DNA of 64,000 nt from Avibacterium sp. 21-586 (GCF_026226775.1 NZ_JAKKOD010000002.1:444501-508500), one strand, 5' to 3'; counted from the stretch's first letter, positions 36,696-47,810 are shown. Made by a program: numbers and translations. Notes: generated by a model not told the origin, from the sequence alone.

Positions 36696-37199
36696 ATGCG
36701 ACAAACAGCAAAGTATGAATTTGGGGTAGGGTTATTTTTATTGCTTGCGATTGGTGCTTTTGTCTTTTTAGGATTAAAAGTGGCAAATGTGCAAGGATTT
36801 AGTCAAGCAAAATCTTACCAAGTGAGTGCAACTTTTGACAATATTGGTGGACTAAAAGTGCGTGCGCCATTAAAAGTTGGCGGTGTGGTAATTGGGCGAG
36901 TGAGTGATATTGAGCTTGATCCACAAACTTATTTGCCGATGGTGAAGATTGCGATTAATCAAGAATATAACCAAATTCCTGACAACAGCTCGCTTTCAAT
37001 TAAAACTTCTGGCTTATTAGGTGAACAATATATTGCGTTGAGCATTGGTTTTGATGATGGCGAAACCACCAAAATGCTCAAAGACGGTAGCAAAATTGTG
37101 GATACCAAATCTGCAATGGTATTAGAGGATTTAGTCGGCCAATTCCTTTATGGGGATAAGAGTAAATCTGATGATAGCAAACCTGAAACGCAACAATAA
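36696..37199 (+). CDS. mlaD: Phospholipid-binding MCE-domain protein MlaD
   Basis: A 167-residue protein anchored by one membrane helix (about 7-27, EFGVGLFLLLAIGAFVFLGLKV) with a periplasmic MCE domain (about 38-120: VSATFDNIGGLKVRAPLKVGGVVIGRVSDI). It forms a hexameric ring on MlaE in E. coli. It is slightly shorter than E. coli MlaD (183), mainly at the C-terminus. A gap of 79 bp with one uptake sequence separates it from mlaE. Confidence 0.93.
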   Translation: MRQTAKYEFGVGLFLLLAIGAFVFLGLKVANVQGFSQAKSYQVSATFDNIGGLKVRAPLKVGGVVIGRVSDIELDPQTYLPMVKIAINQEYNQIPDNSSLSIKTSGLLGEQYIALSIGFDDGETTKMLKDGSKIVDTKSAMVLEDLVGQFLYGDKSKSDDSKPETQQ

Positions 37200-37220
37200 T
37201 TTCTTTTTACGGAGGAATCA

Positions 37221-37859
37221 ATGTTAAAACAAACAATGACAAACTGGTTAAGCAAAACATTAGTAATTTTCACCGCACTTTTTGCAGTGCAAGCAATGGC
37301 GGATGATAGCCCTTATGACTTAATGCAAAAGGCATCAGACAAGTTGTTTAGCGATATTGCTAACAGCCAAAGCCAAATTAAACAAAACCCAAATTATTTA
37401 AGAACCATTGTGCGTAACGATTTAATGCCTTATGTACACGTTAATTATGCGGGATCATTAGTATTAGGACAGTATTTTAAAAGCACAACGCCAGAGCAGC
37501 GTACAAAATTTTTCGCCGCTTTTGATCAATTTGTTGAGCAATCTTATGCACAAGTGTTAACACTGTATAAAAATCAAAAGGTTGATATTGAAAAGCCGAA
37601 AAACGTTTCAGATAACCAAATGAGCGTTCGTGTGAAGGTGGGGAAAAGTAATAATGCACAGCCGATTAATTTAACCTTTTTCTGGCGTAAAAATAGTAGA
37701 ACGGGAGAGTGGCAAGTGTATGATATGGCAGCTGAAGGTGTGAGTATGGTAAATACCAAAAAACAAGAATGGAGTGCAACCTTACGCAAAGGAGGTATCG
37801 AAGTGCTGACCCAACAAGTGCAAAAAGCGGCAAATGTGCCTGTTACATTGGGTAAATAA
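37221..37859 (+). CDS. mlaC: Periplasmic phospholipid-binding protein MlaC
   Basis: A 212-residue periplasmic lipid shuttle between MlaA and MlaFEDB. The signal peptide is about residues 1-27 (cleaved after QAMA); ATG 37236 (Met6) is an alternative start with the same signal. The mature part begins DDSPYDLMQKASDKLFSDIANSQSQIKQNP, and the MlaC-family stretch VHVNYAGSLVLGQYFKSTTPEQRTKF lies near 73. GGAGGA lies upstream of the first ATG. Confidence 0.93.
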   Translation: MLKQTMTNWLSKTLVIFTALFAVQAMADDSPYDLMQKASDKLFSDIANSQSQIKQNPNYLRTIVRNDLMPYVHVNYAGSLVLGQYFKSTTPEQRTKFFAAFDQFVEQSYAQVLTLYKNQKVDIEKPKNVSDNQMSVRVKVGKSNNAQPINLTFFWRKNSRTGEWQVYDMAAEGVSMVNTKKQEWSATLRKGGIEVLTQQVQKAANVPVTLGK

Positions 37860-37862
37860 TCG

Positions 37863-38225
37863 ATGCACAACACATCAGGTTTAACCTCAAGTTTAACTTG
37901 GGCATTTGAACAAAATGATGATAAGATAACGCTCCGCTTGACTGGGGCGTTATCCAGAAAAACGTTGTTGCCATTGTGGGAACAACGTTATTCTTTTTTA
38001 TCCACGGATAAAATTGCGCACCAGCAACTTATTTGGGAACTTGCCGATTTAACGCGAATTGATAGTGCAGGCTTTGCCTTATTGAGTGATCTTATCCATC
38101 ATTGTCAAAAGCAAGCACATACACAAATCATTCAAAATCCTCCAGAGCAATTCCTCACATTGGCTGATCTTTTTGGGTTATCAAAATGGATTAACCCGTT
38201 TTTACAACATAGTGGAAAGAATTAA
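37863..38225 (+). CDS. mlaB: STAS-domain protein MlaB
   Basis: A 120-residue cytoplasmic STAS-domain protein that binds MlaF and stabilises the complex. The domain is recognised from GALSRKTLLPLWEQR and the terminal strand-helix DLTRIDSAGFALLSDLIHH (about 63-80), with the typical DSAG loop. Sequence conservation is low, as is usual for MlaB, but the operon position after mlaC is diagnostic. It begins 3 bp after mlaC and its stop abuts the ibaG start. Confidence 0.88.
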   Translation: MHNTSGLTSSLTWAFEQNDDKITLRLTGALSRKTLLPLWEQRYSFLSTDKIAHQQLIWELADLTRIDSAGFALLSDLIHHCQKQAHTQIIQNPPEQFLTLADLFGLSKWINPFLQHSGKN

Positions 38226-38482
38226 TGGAAACGCAAGAAATTGAACGAATTTTAAAAGACGCACTTGGGCTTGAAGAAGTTTATGTACAAGGTGAAAATG
38301 CGCATTTTGGCGTGATTGTGATTGATGATGAAATTGCCGGGCTTTCAAGATTAAAACAGCAACAAACCATTTATGCACCGCTAATGCAATACTTTTCTTC
38401 AGGTGAAATCCACGCCTTAAGTATCAAAACCTTTACCCAAGAAAAGTGGAAACGCGAGCGTTTACTTAATCCCATTAATTAA
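38225..38482 (+). CDS. ibaG: BolA-family protein IbaG
   Basis: An 85-residue BolA/IbaG protein. It begins METQEIERILKDALGLEEVYVQGENAHFGVIVID, with the family helix SRLKQQQTIYAPLMQYFSSGEIHALSIKTFT. Members bind [2Fe-2S] with monothiol glutaredoxins; the cluster ligand His lies in HALSIKTF. It overlaps mlaB by one base and precedes murA by 16 bp, as in E. coli. Confidence 0.93.
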   Translation: METQEIERILKDALGLEEVYVQGENAHFGVIVIDDEIAGLSRLKQQQTIYAPLMQYFSSGEIHALSIKTFTQEKWKRERLLNPIN

Positions 38483-38489
38483 TTTTTAG

Positions 38490-39776
<1,287 letters not shown>

Positions 39777-39920
39777 AAAACGTTAGATAAGAATGAATTG
39801 GGCTGCTCTTTGTTTTTTATAGCGAGCTAAAGTTTGCCTATTTTAATATCAATTGCAGCTTTGATTTTTTGAAGCTGTAATTAGATTTGTTAAGTTGAAG
39901 ATTTTTTGAACCAAGTAAAA

Positions 39921-39990
39921 CGCCATTCATATAGATTTAATAACATACTTCAAGTATATGTGGAATGTTATTTCAACGAATACGGATGGC
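39921..39990. repeat. Nested inverted repeats between murA and hmp
   Basis: The inner pair AATAACAT (39939-39946) with ATGTTATT (39965-39972) encloses a palindrome ATACTT-C-AAGTAT (39945-39957). An outer GCCAT (39922-39926) matches ATGGC (39986-39990), followed by ATTTTTA. It could be a bidirectional terminator between these convergent genes or a small mobile-type repeat. Confidence 0.5.
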
Positions 39991-40056
39991 ATTTTTATTG
40001 CAATAATATAAATTTTCGAATTTTTTCAATTAAGCAAGTTCACTTACTGAGTGTTG

Positions 40057-41253
40057 CTATAATTTAATTCCGCCTGTATTAAATGCTTCAAGGTGAATAT
40101 GCTCTGCAGGTACACCTAAATCTACTAACGATTTGTACTGCGCTTGCATAAATGCCATTGGGCCACACAGGTAGTAATCTGCGTCTTTGGGTAAAAGTGC
40201 GGTTGGAATTTGGCTTAAATCTAAACGTCCAGTTGCGTCTGCTTGCTGATCTTCCGCTTCATATACGGTAAAGGTGCTAACATTTGGATATTGTGCTTTT
40301 ACCGCATCAACATGCGCTTTCATTGCGTGTACATCGGCATTACGGCAAGCGTGGATAAAGCTCACAGGGGAAGGCACATTTTGCTCTACGAGCTGATTCA
40401 GCATTGCAATCATAGGGGTTAAGCCCACACCACCACTGATAAAGACATTTGGTTTCTTGTTATCAATTAAGAAGAAGTTACCTGTTGGTGCCGTTGCTTC
40501 AATCTCATCACCTTCATTTAATCCGTGTAATGTTGTGGAAACCCAGCCACCTGCTAGCTCGCCTTTTGGATCTTCACGTTTTACTGAAATACGTAAATAG
40601 TCTGATTTTGGATTATCCGAAAGGGTGTATTGACGAGGTTGTTTTAAGCCTAATTCTGGAACGAAAACACGCACCGAGATATATTGTCCTGCTTTGTAAG
40701 TTGGCAAATCGCCGCCATCAACAGGCTGCAAATAGAAAGACGTGATTTCACTGCTTTCTTCCACTTTCTTGGCGATTTTAAACTTACGCCAGCCTAACCA
40801 ACTGCCTTTAGTTTGCTGATGTTCATCATAAATGGCTTTTTCTGTACTGATCAAAATATCTGCTAATTGATTGTAGGCGGCAGTCCAGGCCTCAATTAAT
40901 GGATCGTCCATTGAAATTTGCAAAACTTCACTAATAGAATGAAGTAAGTTATTGCCCACAATGGCATAATCCGGTGCTTGAATATCAAGACTGACGTGTT
41001 TATGTGCCATTAATTCAACCGCTGGCAATAACACGGCTGGATTTTCAATATTTTCCGCATAAGCTAATACCGCATTAGCTAAAGAACGTGCTTGTGCACC
41101 GCTACGTTGGTGTCCAAGGTTAAACACTTGTTTTAACTCAGGGTGATTGGTAAGCATTCTGTTATAAAAATAAGAGGTGAGTGCAACCCCGTTTTCGCGT
41201 AGTACAGGCACAGTGGCTTTCACTAATTCAATTTGATTTGCTGTTAATGACAT
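40057..41253 (-). CDS. hmp: Flavohemoprotein, nitric oxide dioxygenase
   Basis: A 398-residue flavohemoglobin that converts NO to nitrate. I chose the ATG at 41253 (MSLTANQIELVKATVP) because the alternative upstream start lies inside the NsrR operator. The globin domain (1-140) has TSYFYNRM (B10 Tyr) and LMAHKHVSLDIQ (proximal His). The FAD domain has RQYTLSDNP (about 206-214), and the NAD domain has GGVGLTPMIAML and CGPMAFM. An NsrR-like palindrome lies 22 bp upstream, and nsrR is divergent. Confidence 0.95.
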   Translation of the reverse strand: MSLTANQIELVKATVPVLRENGVALTSYFYNRMLTNHPELKQVFNLGHQRSGAQARSLANAVLAYAENIENPAVLLPAVELMAHKHVSLDIQAPDYAIVGNNLLHSISEVLQISMDDPLIEAWTAAYNQLADILISTEKAIYDEHQQTKGSWLGWRKFKIAKKVEESSEITSFYLQPVDGGDLPTYKAGQYISVRVFVPELGLKQPRQYTLSDNPKSDYLRISVKREDPKGELAGGWVSTTLHGLNEGDEIEATAPTGNFFLIDNKKPNVFISGGVGLTPMIAMLNQLVEQNVPSPVSFIHACRNADVHAMKAHVDAVKAQYPNVSTFTVYEAEDQQADATGRLDLSQIPTALLPKDADYYLCGPMAFMQAQYKSLVDLGVPAEHIHLEAFNTGGIKL

Positions 41254-41275
41254 AGAAAGTCCTTTTGGTTTATTA

Positions 41276-41298
41276 AAGATGTATTTAAAATACATTTT
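41276..41298. promoter_or_regulatory. NsrR operator between hmp and nsrR
   Basis: AAGATGTATTT-A-AAATACATTTT, an 11-1-11 imperfect palindrome matching the NsrR consensus (AAGATGCATTT repeats). It lies 23-45 bp upstream of the hmp start, and about 95 bp from nsrR. Confidence 0.85.
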
Positions 41299-41349
41299 TA
41301 ATGCTAGGCTGGCAAGTGATTATTTATGAATAAGCGCTAATCTAGCGCA

Positions 41350-41380
41350 AAGTGGTGAAATAGACTACAATGCACCACTT
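41350..41380 (+). repeat. Inverted repeat in the nsrR leader
   Basis: AAGTGGTG (41350-41357) and CACCACTT (41373-41380) form a perfect 8-bp dyad with a 15-nt loop, ending directly before the AAGGAG of nsrR. It could be an RNA hairpin affecting initiation or a protein-binding site. Confidence 0.6.
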
Positions 41381-41391
41381 AAGGAGTGGCA

Positions 41392-41829
41392 ATGCAGATT
41401 AATAAATTTACTGATTATGCTTTTCGTGTGCTGATCTATCTTGCGCGTCAACAGGGACATTCGCACACAATTGCCAGCCTTGCCAAGCAACTTCACCTTT
41501 CACAAAATCATCTGGTTAAAATCGTGCATTTTATGGCGAAACAAAAATGGCTTGTCACCAGTCGTGGTAAAGGTGGCGGTATTCGCCTGGCAGAAGGCGT
41601 GCTAGGTTTGCCTTTAGGTGAGATGCTACGCACACTACAAGGCAACGTACAAATTGTGAATTGCCTTTCACCACACTGTACTTTACATCCCGAATGTCAA
41701 TTGAAGCATTTGCTAGAAAATGCGTTGGGTCAATTTTATCAAGCTTTAAACCAATATAATTTAGCAATGGTAGTTAATCGTGACAATTTGAATGATAGCC
41801 TAATAATTGCGGTCAAAATGCTTTCTTAA
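41392..41829 (+). CDS. nsrR: NO-sensing transcriptional repressor NsrR
   Basis: A 145-residue Rrf2-family repressor. ATG 41392 has AAGGAG (41381-41386) at 5-bp spacing, so it is preferred over GTG 41386, which overlaps the Shine-Dalgarno. The winged helix (about 1-70) contains IASLAKQLHLSQNHLVKIVHFM. Cluster ligands are the three cysteines in NCLSPHCTLHPEC (C-X4-C-X5-C). The divergent hmp and the operator support control of NO detoxification. Confidence 0.94.
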   Translation: MQINKFTDYAFRVLIYLARQQGHSHTIASLAKQLHLSQNHLVKIVHFMAKQKWLVTSRGKGGGIRLAEGVLGLPLGEMLRTLQGNVQIVNCLSPHCTLHPECQLKHLLENALGQFYQALNQYNLAMVVNRDNLNDSLIIAVKMLS

Positions 41830-41977
41830 TTATAGTACTGTATCTGACTATAAAAGAGCGGTAGATTTTAGGCTAAAATTTAGAAAAATTTCTTTGTTTT
41901 ATGCACCAGATCTAGACTTATTCCTGATAATTCGTTAAGGTAGGTCTAAACTTTTTATTCAACATTAGGAGCTAAAA

Positions 41978-42421
41978 ATGGGTTTATTTGATTTTGTTGG
42001 CGATATTGGGCGAAAACTTTTCTCTAAAAAAGAAGATGCTTCTGAAGCAGTGGAAAAGCACATTGCAGAAGATAACCCGGGGGTGGAAAATCTTTCTGTA
42101 AAAGTGGAAGAGGGCGTCGCGAAAATTGAAGGTAATGCGGCCTCTGCTGAAGCATTGGAAAAGGCGATTTTAATGGCTGGTAACGTGGTAGGCATTAATT
42201 CGGTGAATGTCGATGGCGTTGCGATTAAAAGCGGTGAAAGTTTAGCAACCGATGAAGAATTTTATGTGATCCAAAAAGGCGATACCCTTTGGAAAATTGC
42301 AGAAAAAAACTATGGTAATGGCGCAAAATATACCGCGATCGTTGAGGCAAACAAAGAGGTGATCAAAGATGCGGATAAGATCTTCCCAGGTCAGAAAATC
42401 CGTTTACCAAAATCACTTTAA
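41978..42421 (+). CDS. kbp: BON and LysM domain protein Kbp (YgaU)
   Basis: A 147-residue protein starting MGLFDFVGDIGRKLF. A BON domain (about 28-85, VENLSVKVEEGVAKIEGNAAS) precedes a LysM domain (about 95-145, YVIQKGDTLWKIAEKNYGNGAKYTAIVEANKEVIKDADKIFPGQKIRLP). This is the architecture of E. coli Kbp, a cytoplasmic potassium-binding protein of 149 residues. No signal peptide is present. GGAGC lies upstream of the start, and a strong terminator follows. Confidence 0.92.
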   Translation: MGLFDFVGDIGRKLFSKKEDASEAVEKHIAEDNPGVENLSVKVEEGVAKIEGNAASAEALEKAILMAGNVVGINSVNVDGVAIKSGESLATDEEFYVIQKGDTLWKIAEKNYGNGAKYTAIVEANKEVIKDADKIFPGQKIRLPKSL

Positions 42422-42434
42422 TCAATAGCATAGC

Positions 42435-42466
42435 AAAAGCCTTATTTCGTAAGGCTTTTCTTTTTT
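42435..42466 (+). terminator. Rho-independent terminator after kbp
   Basis: A 10-bp perfect stem (AAAAGCCTTA 42435-42444 with 42450-42459) and a 5-nt loop, then C and six T. Confidence 0.92.
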
Positions 42467-42618
42467 AGAGTAAAAAATAGCCAATTGTGGTTTTTTATTT
42501 CTCAATATCTCGACTGGCGAGCGTTGTATCGCTATAATTTGGTGTCTTTTTAACTTTTATTTACTAACGTGTTCGGTGTTAGTGTTCGCCGAGTGCAAAT
42601 TCATTTTGAGGTAACATA

Positions 42619-43917
42619 ATGTCATTTAATATTGAAACAACTCAAGGTCTTGAGCGTCGTGTAACTATCACCGTTCCAGCTGAAACCGTAGATCAAGCAG
42701 TGCGTGAAGAATTAAAACGTGTCGCAAAAAATGCTCGTGTAGATGGCTTCCGTAAAGGTAAAGTGCCACCACATATTATTGAAAAACGTTTTGGCGCATC
42801 TGTGCGTCAAGATGTATTAGGTGATTTATTACAAAAACACTTCTTCAACGTGCTTGTAGATAGCAAAGTGAATCTTGCTGGTCGTCCAAGTTTCAATGTT
42901 GAACAGTTTGAAGCGGGTAAAGAGCTTGTTTTCACTGCAACTTTTGAAGTGTATCCAGAAGTAGAATTAAAAGGGTTAGATCAAATTAACGTAGAAAAAC
43001 CTGTCGTTGAAATCAATGACGCAGACATTGATAAAATGGTTGATGTGTTACGCAAACAACAAGCAACTTGGGAAGAAACCCAAGAGCCAGCAAAAGCCGA
43101 TGATCGTGTAACGATTGATTTTGTTGGTACCGTTGATGGCGAAGAATTTGAAGGCGGAAAAGCAACAGACTTCGTATTAGCAATGGGTCAAGGCAGAATG
43201 ATCCCTGGCTTTGAAGATGGTATTGTTGGTCATAAAGCAGGCGATCAATTTGATATTGATGTCACTTTCCCAGAAGAATATCACGCAGAAAACTTAAAAG
43301 GCAAAGCGGCGAAATTTGCCATTACCTTGAAAAAAGTAGAAGTGATGGTGTTGCCTGAATTAACAGATGAATTCATTGCGAAATTTGGTCCAAACAGTAA
43401 AACTGTAGCAGATTTACGCGCAGAAATCGCAAAAAATATGCAACGTGAATTGAAAAATGCGTTAACTGCTCGTGTTAAAAATCAAGTTATCGAAGGATTA
43501 ATTGAACAAAATCCAATTGATGTACCAGCCGCAGCGGTTGAGCAAGAAATTGACGTGCTACGCCAACAAGCGGCCCAACGTTTTGGTGGCAACCAACAAC
43601 AAGCAGCACAATTGCCACGTGAGTTATTTGAAGAACAAGCAAAACGTCGCGTTCAAGTCGGTTTATTGCTTTCTGAAGTCATCGCATCAAATGAATTAAA
43701 AGTGGATGAAGAACGCACTGAGACAATGATTCAAGATATTGCTTCTGCTTATGAACAACCAACAGAAGTAGTAGAGTACTATAAAAACAACAAAGAATTA
43801 ATGAACAATATTCGTAACGTTGTTTTAGAAGAACAAGCGATTGATGCAGTCTTAGCTAAAGCTCAGGTAACTGAGAAATCTGCATCATTTGATGAAGTAA
43901 TGAATCCACAAGCATAA
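42619..43917 (+). CDS. tig: Trigger factor
   Basis: A 432-residue ribosome-associated chaperone. The ribosome-binding N-domain has [17 protein letters not shown] (about 45-61). The FKBP-type PPIase domain (about 155-245) has [19 protein letters not shown] and [15 protein letters not shown]. The C-terminal substrate-binding arms follow, with [14 protein letters not shown]. The sequence closely follows E. coli Tig, and the gene precedes clpP and clpX as usual. Confidence 0.97.
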   Translation: MSFNIETTQGLERRVTITVPAETVDQAVREELKRVAKNARVDGFRKGKVPPHIIEKRFGASVRQDVLGDLLQKHFFNVLVDSKVNLAGRPSFNVEQFEAGKELVFTATFEVYPEVELKGLDQINVEKPVVEINDADIDKMVDVLRKQQATWEETQEPAKADDRVTIDFVGTVDGEEFEGGKATDFVLAMGQGRMIPGFEDGIVGHKAGDQFDIDVTFPEEYHAENLKGKAAKFAITLKKVEVMVLPELTDEFIAKFGPNSKTVADLRAEIAKNMQRELKNALTARVKNQVIEGLIEQNPIDVPAAAVEQEIDVLRQQAAQRFGGNQQQAAQLPRELFEEQAKRRVQVGLLLSEVIASNELKVDEERTETMIQDIASAYEQPTEVVEYYKNNKELMNNIRNVVLEEQAIDAVLAKAQVTEKSASFDEVMNPQA

Positions 43918-43939
43918 TTTGCTGTAACTCATTAATTTC

Positions 43940-43981
43940 AAAGTGCGGTCGTTTTTTTACAAAAATGACCGCACTTTTGTT
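43940..43981 (+). terminator. Terminator after tig built from an inverted uptake-sequence pair
   Basis: AAAGTGCGGTC (43940-43950) pairs with GACCGCACTTT (43967-43977), 11 bp perfect, with a 16-nt loop that includes a T run and an A run. Confidence 0.8.
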
Positions 43982-44085
43982 ATATAATTTATTTTTCAAG
44001 TCGATTGAACTTAACTCAGTGTGTCACAATGACTTAAATTCAATTTACTATAATTTTTATAACCCTTTAATAAAAAGGAAAACAA

Positions 44086-44688
44086 ATGGAGAATACGATG
44101 GCTTTAATTCCTATGGTGGTTGAGCAAACCGCGCGTGGTGAACGTTCTTATGATATTTATTCACGTTTATTAAAAGAGCGTATTATTTTTCTAAGCGGTC
44201 AAGTTGAGGACAATATGGCGAATTTAATCGTGGCTCAACTGCTATTTTTGGAATCAGAAAACCCAGATAAAGATATTAGCCTTTATATTAACTCACCAGG
44301 TGGGGTGGTTACCGCAGGAATGGCAATTTATGACACAATGCAATTTATTAAACCTGATGTGCGTACCCTATGTGTTGGACAAGCTTGTTCAATGGGAGCA
44401 TTTTTGTTAGCAGGTGGTGCGGCAGGTAAACGTGCCGCATTACCAAGTGCACGCGTGATGATTCACCAACCTTTAGGAGGGTTCCGCGGACAAGCCTCGG
44501 ATATCCAAATTCACGCACAAGAGATCTTAAAAATTAAGCGTACATTGAATGAAAGATTGGCCTTCCACACTGGGCAGCCTTTTGAAAAAGTGGAACAAGA
44601 TACGGATCGTGATAATTTTATGTCAGCAGAACAGGCAAAATTATACGGTTTAATTGATGAAGTATTAGTGAAAAGAGAAACGGAATAA
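44086..44688 (+). CDS. clpP: ATP-dependent Clp protease proteolytic subunit ClpP
   Basis: A 200-residue serine peptidase that forms a double heptamer and degrades proteins fed by ClpX or ClpA. Catalytic Ser lies in [14 protein letters not shown] (about 104), His in [10 protein letters not shown] (about 129), and the Asp in [10 protein letters not shown] near 178. AAAGGA lies 6 bp before ATG 44086; a second ATG (44098, [10 protein letters not shown]) is a plausible alternative. It is followed 3 bp later by clpX. Confidence 0.97.
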   Translation: MENTMALIPMVVEQTARGERSYDIYSRLLKERIIFLSGQVEDNMANLIVAQLLFLESENPDKDISLYINSPGGVVTAGMAIYDTMQFIKPDVRTLCVGQACSMGAFLLAGGAAGKRAALPSARVMIHQPLGGFRGQASDIQIHAQEILKIKRTLNERLAFHTGQPFEKVEQDTDRDNFMSAEQAKLYGLIDEVLVKRETE

Positions 44689-44691
44689 GTT

Positions 44692-45924
44692 ATGACAACA
44701 GAACAACAGCTCCATTGCTCAATGTGTGGCAAAGAACGTGGTGAAGTGGAAAAATTAATAGCGGGAGAAGATGGAGCAATTTGCAACGAATGTATTGAGC
44801 TTTGTCATAATTTGCTAGTTGATGCGCAAAAACAAGAGCAAATTGAAGCAGATACAACCGTAAAATTGCCAACGCCACACGAAATTCGTGCCCATTTAGA
44901 TGATTATGTGATCGGGCAAGATTACGCCAAAAAAGTGTTAGCGGTAGCGGTATATAATCACTATAAACGCCAGCAAGTAGGGTATAAATCAGATGAGGTC
45001 GAATTAGGAAAAAGTAATATTTTGCTAATTGGTCCAACCGGAAGTGGAAAAACCTTGCTCGCTGAAACCTTAGCCAGAACCTTAAATGTGCCTTTCGCAA
45101 TAGCAGATGCCACCACGTTAACTGAAGCAGGTTATGTGGGGGAAGATGTCGAAAACGTGTTGCAAAAATTATTGCAAAATTGTGATTATGACATCGAAAA
45201 AGCAGAAAAAGGCATTATTTACATTGATGAGATTGATAAAATCACGCGTAAATCTGAAAATGCGTCAATTACCCGTGATGTATCAGGGGAAGGCGTGCAA
45301 CAAGCCTTGCTGAAATTAATTGAAGGCACAATTTCTTCCATTCCACCACAAGGCGGACGCAAACATCCACAGCAAGAAATGTTACGTCTTGATACATCTA
45401 AGATCTTGTTTATTTGTGGCGGTGCGTTTGCAGGATTAGAAAAAATCGTGGAAAAACGTGTTCACGTTGGCAGTGGTATTGGTTTTGGTGCGGAAGTAAA
45501 AGGGCAGGATGATAAAGCCACGCTGACTGAATTATTCACCCAAGTTGAACCAGATGATTTAATGAAATTTGGCTTAATTCCAGAGTTTATCGGGCGTTTA
45601 CCCGTCATTGCACCGCTTGCGGAATTAGATGAGGAGGCCTTGATTCAAATTCTCACCGAGCCGAAAAATGCACTCACCAAGCAATATCAAGCGTTGTTTG
45701 GTTTGGAGAATGTAACTCTTGAATTTTCTCGTGAAGCCTTAGTTTCAATGGCCAAAAAAGCTATTGAGCGTAAAACAGGTGCGCGTGGTTTACGTTCTAT
45801 AGTAGAAGGGTTGCTACTTGATACAATGTATGATTTACCATCAATCGAAAATCTTGAAAAAGTGATTATTGATGAAAATACCGTTGTAGATAACGAACCA
45901 CCGAAAATGATATTTGGATCTTAG
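44692..45924 (+). CDS. clpX: ATP-dependent Clp protease ATP-binding subunit ClpX
   Basis: A 410-residue AAA+ unfoldase. The N-terminal zinc-binding domain has CSMCGK and CNECIELC. Walker A is [11 protein letters not shown] near 107-117, the pore loop is [10 protein letters not shown], Walker B is [11 protein letters not shown], and the RKH-type loop is GGRKHPQQE. The C-terminal part has [10 protein letters not shown] and [11 protein letters not shown]. lon does not follow; der lies convergent downstream. Confidence 0.97.
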   Translation: MTTEQQLHCSMCGKERGEVEKLIAGEDGAICNECIELCHNLLVDAQKQEQIEADTTVKLPTPHEIRAHLDDYVIGQDYAKKVLAVAVYNHYKRQQVGYKSDEVELGKSNILLIGPTGSGKTLLAETLARTLNVPFAIADATTLTEAGYVGEDVENVLQKLLQNCDYDIEKAEKGIIYIDEIDKITRKSENASITRDVSGEGVQQALLKLIEGTISSIPPQGGRKHPQQEMLRLDTSKILFICGGAFAGLEKIVEKRVHVGSGIGFGAEVKGQDDKATLTELFTQVEPDDLMKFGLIPEFIGRLPVIAPLAELDEEALIQILTEPKNALTKQYQALFGLENVTLEFSREALVSMAKKAIERKTGARGLRSIVEGLLLDTMYDLPSIENLEKVIIDENTVVDNEPPKMIFGS

Positions 45925-45943
45925 TTCTTTTCTACTATATATA

Positions 45944-45974
45944 AAAAGTGCGGTAATTTTTACCGCACTTTTGT
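45944..45974. terminator. Bidirectional terminator between clpX and der
   Basis: A 13-bp perfect stem (45944-45956 with 45960-45972) built from an inverted uptake-sequence pair, with a 3-nt loop. A and T tracts flank it on both sides. Confidence 0.9.
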
Positions 45975-45986
45975 TATCTGCTGATT

Positions 45987-47516
45987 TTATTTTTTCGATT
46001 TTTTGATAAATTTCATCAAACGTTTACGCTTGCGCAACTGATTTGGTGTGAGTTTATTACGTTTACCAGAAAATGGATTGCTGCCCTCTTGGAAGATTAA
46101 ACGAATAGGTGAGCCAATAATTTTCAGGCTTCTGCGATAATAGTTTGATAAATAACGTTTATAGCTATCTGGCAAGCGATCAATTTGGTTGCCGTGTACC
46201 ACAATAATTGGCGGATTATAGCCACCGGGGTGAGCGTATTTCAATTTAATACGGCGACCGCTAACCATTGGCGGTTGATGTTCATCTGTTGCCATTTGTA
46301 GTATACGGGTGAGCATTGAGGTAGTCATTTTTTGCGTGGCACAAGCATAGGCTTCTTTAATGGAATCAAACAGATTGCCCACACCGCTGCCATGCAAGGC
46401 AGAAATAAAATGTACCCGAGCAAAATCAATGAAGTCTAAGCGGCGATCTAATTCTGATTTCACGCGATCTTTTACTTCTTGATCTAAGCCGTCCCACTTG
46501 TTCACCACGATCACTAAAGAACGCCCTGCATTTAGAATAAAGCCGAGTAAAGAAAGATCTTGATCGGAAATGCCTTCACGCGCATCAATGGTAAGTAGCA
46601 CCACATTAGCTTCTTGAATGGCTTGTAAGGTTTTGATGACAGAGAATTTTTCTACCGTCAAATGCACCTTACCACGTTTCCGCACGCCCGCGGTGTCGAT
46701 AATGGTGTAATGCTGACCATCGCGTTCCATTGGAATGGAAATACTATCGCGCGTTGTGCCGGGAAGATCGTAAACCACTACACGTTCTTCGCCTAAAATA
46801 CGGTTGGTTAGGGTGGATTTCCCTACGTTAGGACGCCCTACAATTGCGATTTTGATGTTTTGCTCTTGTTCGCTTTCTTCTTCCGCAAGGGCTTCATCTA
46901 ATAGCTGACCATCTTCTTCGTTATTGAAATCAAATTCGTGATCCCATTCATCTTCTTGATTTTCTTCGTTATTTTGCACCGCACTTTGGTTTTTCTCAGC
47001 CTCTTTTTCAGCATTCTGTTCAGCAAACGGCGCAAGCACTTGTTCCATTAAAGCATTCACACCACGGCCTTGTGACGCGGCGATTTGCACCACTTCACCT
47101 AAGCCAAGCTGATAAAATTCCGCACAATGGGAATCTGCATCAATACCGTCCGTTTTATTGGCAACTAGCACGGTGGTTTTATTTTGGCGTTGGCGTAAAT
47201 ATTGGGCGATGCCAATATCGGCGGAAGTGAGCCCTGCGCGCGCATCTACTAGAAATAACACGATGTCTGCTTCTTCAATGGCAAGCAAGGATTGCTCTGC
47301 CATTTTTTCTTCTACACCTTCTTCTGTGCCATCAATACCGCCTGTATCGATCACGATAAAATCATAGCCAACAATATTGGCTTGGCCATATTTGCGATCG
47401 CGGGTTAAGCCGGGGAAGTCGGCAACAAGCGCATCACGCGTACGTGTTAGGCGATTAAATAAAGTGGATTTTCCTACATTTGGGCGACCCACAAGAGCAA
47501 CTACGGGAGTTGTCAT
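45987..47516 (-). CDS. der: Ribosome biogenesis GTPase Der
   Basis: A 509-residue double GTPase needed for 50S subunit maturation. G1 of domain 1 is GRPNVGKS (about 9-16) with DTGGIDG and NKTD; domain 2 repeats GRPNVGKS (about 225) with DTAGVRKRG and NKWD. A C-terminal KH-like domain follows with [18 protein letters not shown]. The start at 47516 ([15 protein letters not shown]) matches the family. The linker between the G domains (about 165-215) is highly acidic and somewhat longer than in E. coli (490 residues in total). Confidence 0.96.
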   Translation of the reverse strand: MTTPVVALVGRPNVGKSTLFNRLTRTRDALVADFPGLTRDRKYGQANIVGYDFIVIDTGGIDGTEEGVEEKMAEQSLLAIEEADIVLFLVDARAGLTSADIGIAQYLRQRQNKTTVLVANKTDGIDADSHCAEFYQLGLGEVVQIAASQGRGVNALMEQVLAPFAEQNAEKEAEKNQSAVQNNEENQEDEWDHEFDFNNEEDGQLLDEALAEEESEQEQNIKIAIVGRPNVGKSTLTNRILGEERVVVYDLPGTTRDSISIPMERDGQHYTIIDTAGVRKRGKVHLTVEKFSVIKTLQAIQEANVVLLTIDAREGISDQDLSLLGFILNAGRSLVIVVNKWDGLDQEVKDRVKSELDRRLDFIDFARVHFISALHGSGVGNLFDSIKEAYACATQKMTTSMLTRILQMATDEHQPPMVSGRRIKLKYAHPGGYNPPIIVVHGNQIDRLPDSYKRYLSNYYRRSLKIIGSPIRLIFQEGSNPFSGKRNKLTPNQLRKRKRLMKFIKKSKK

Positions 47517-47696
47517 AAAAACCTCTATATTTGTTAGGCAAATTTTCACGGCAAAAACAAAGTGCGGTGAAAAAATAATGAGTTTTTTGCAAAATCAGTT
47601 GATTATAGCGGATTTTATCCTTAATGAGAAATGACTTATCCGACGAGCTAAATACTAGCCTGAAAGACGTGTTCTTGCTGAATTGTTAAAATTTTT

Positions 47697-47712
47697 TGTG
47701 ATCATTGTCATA
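47697..47712. promoter_or_regulatory. CRP site upstream of the lactate permease gene
   Basis: TGTGA-TCATTG-TCATA, nine of ten conserved positions. A possible -10, TAGAAT (47753-47758), would place the site centre near -61, a normal class I position. Confidence 0.7.
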
Positions 47713-47810
47713 ATTTCTTAACAAATGTTTTACTAAATGGATTAAATCAGCATAGAATGTCGACCTTAATTTAAGTCATAAAGTTTTATTATAGTTATGG
47801 AGTAGTTTGT

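Noticed and set aside
37993-38010. TTATCCACG / palindrome in mlaB as a DnaA box
   Set aside because: A single degenerate match within coding sequence.
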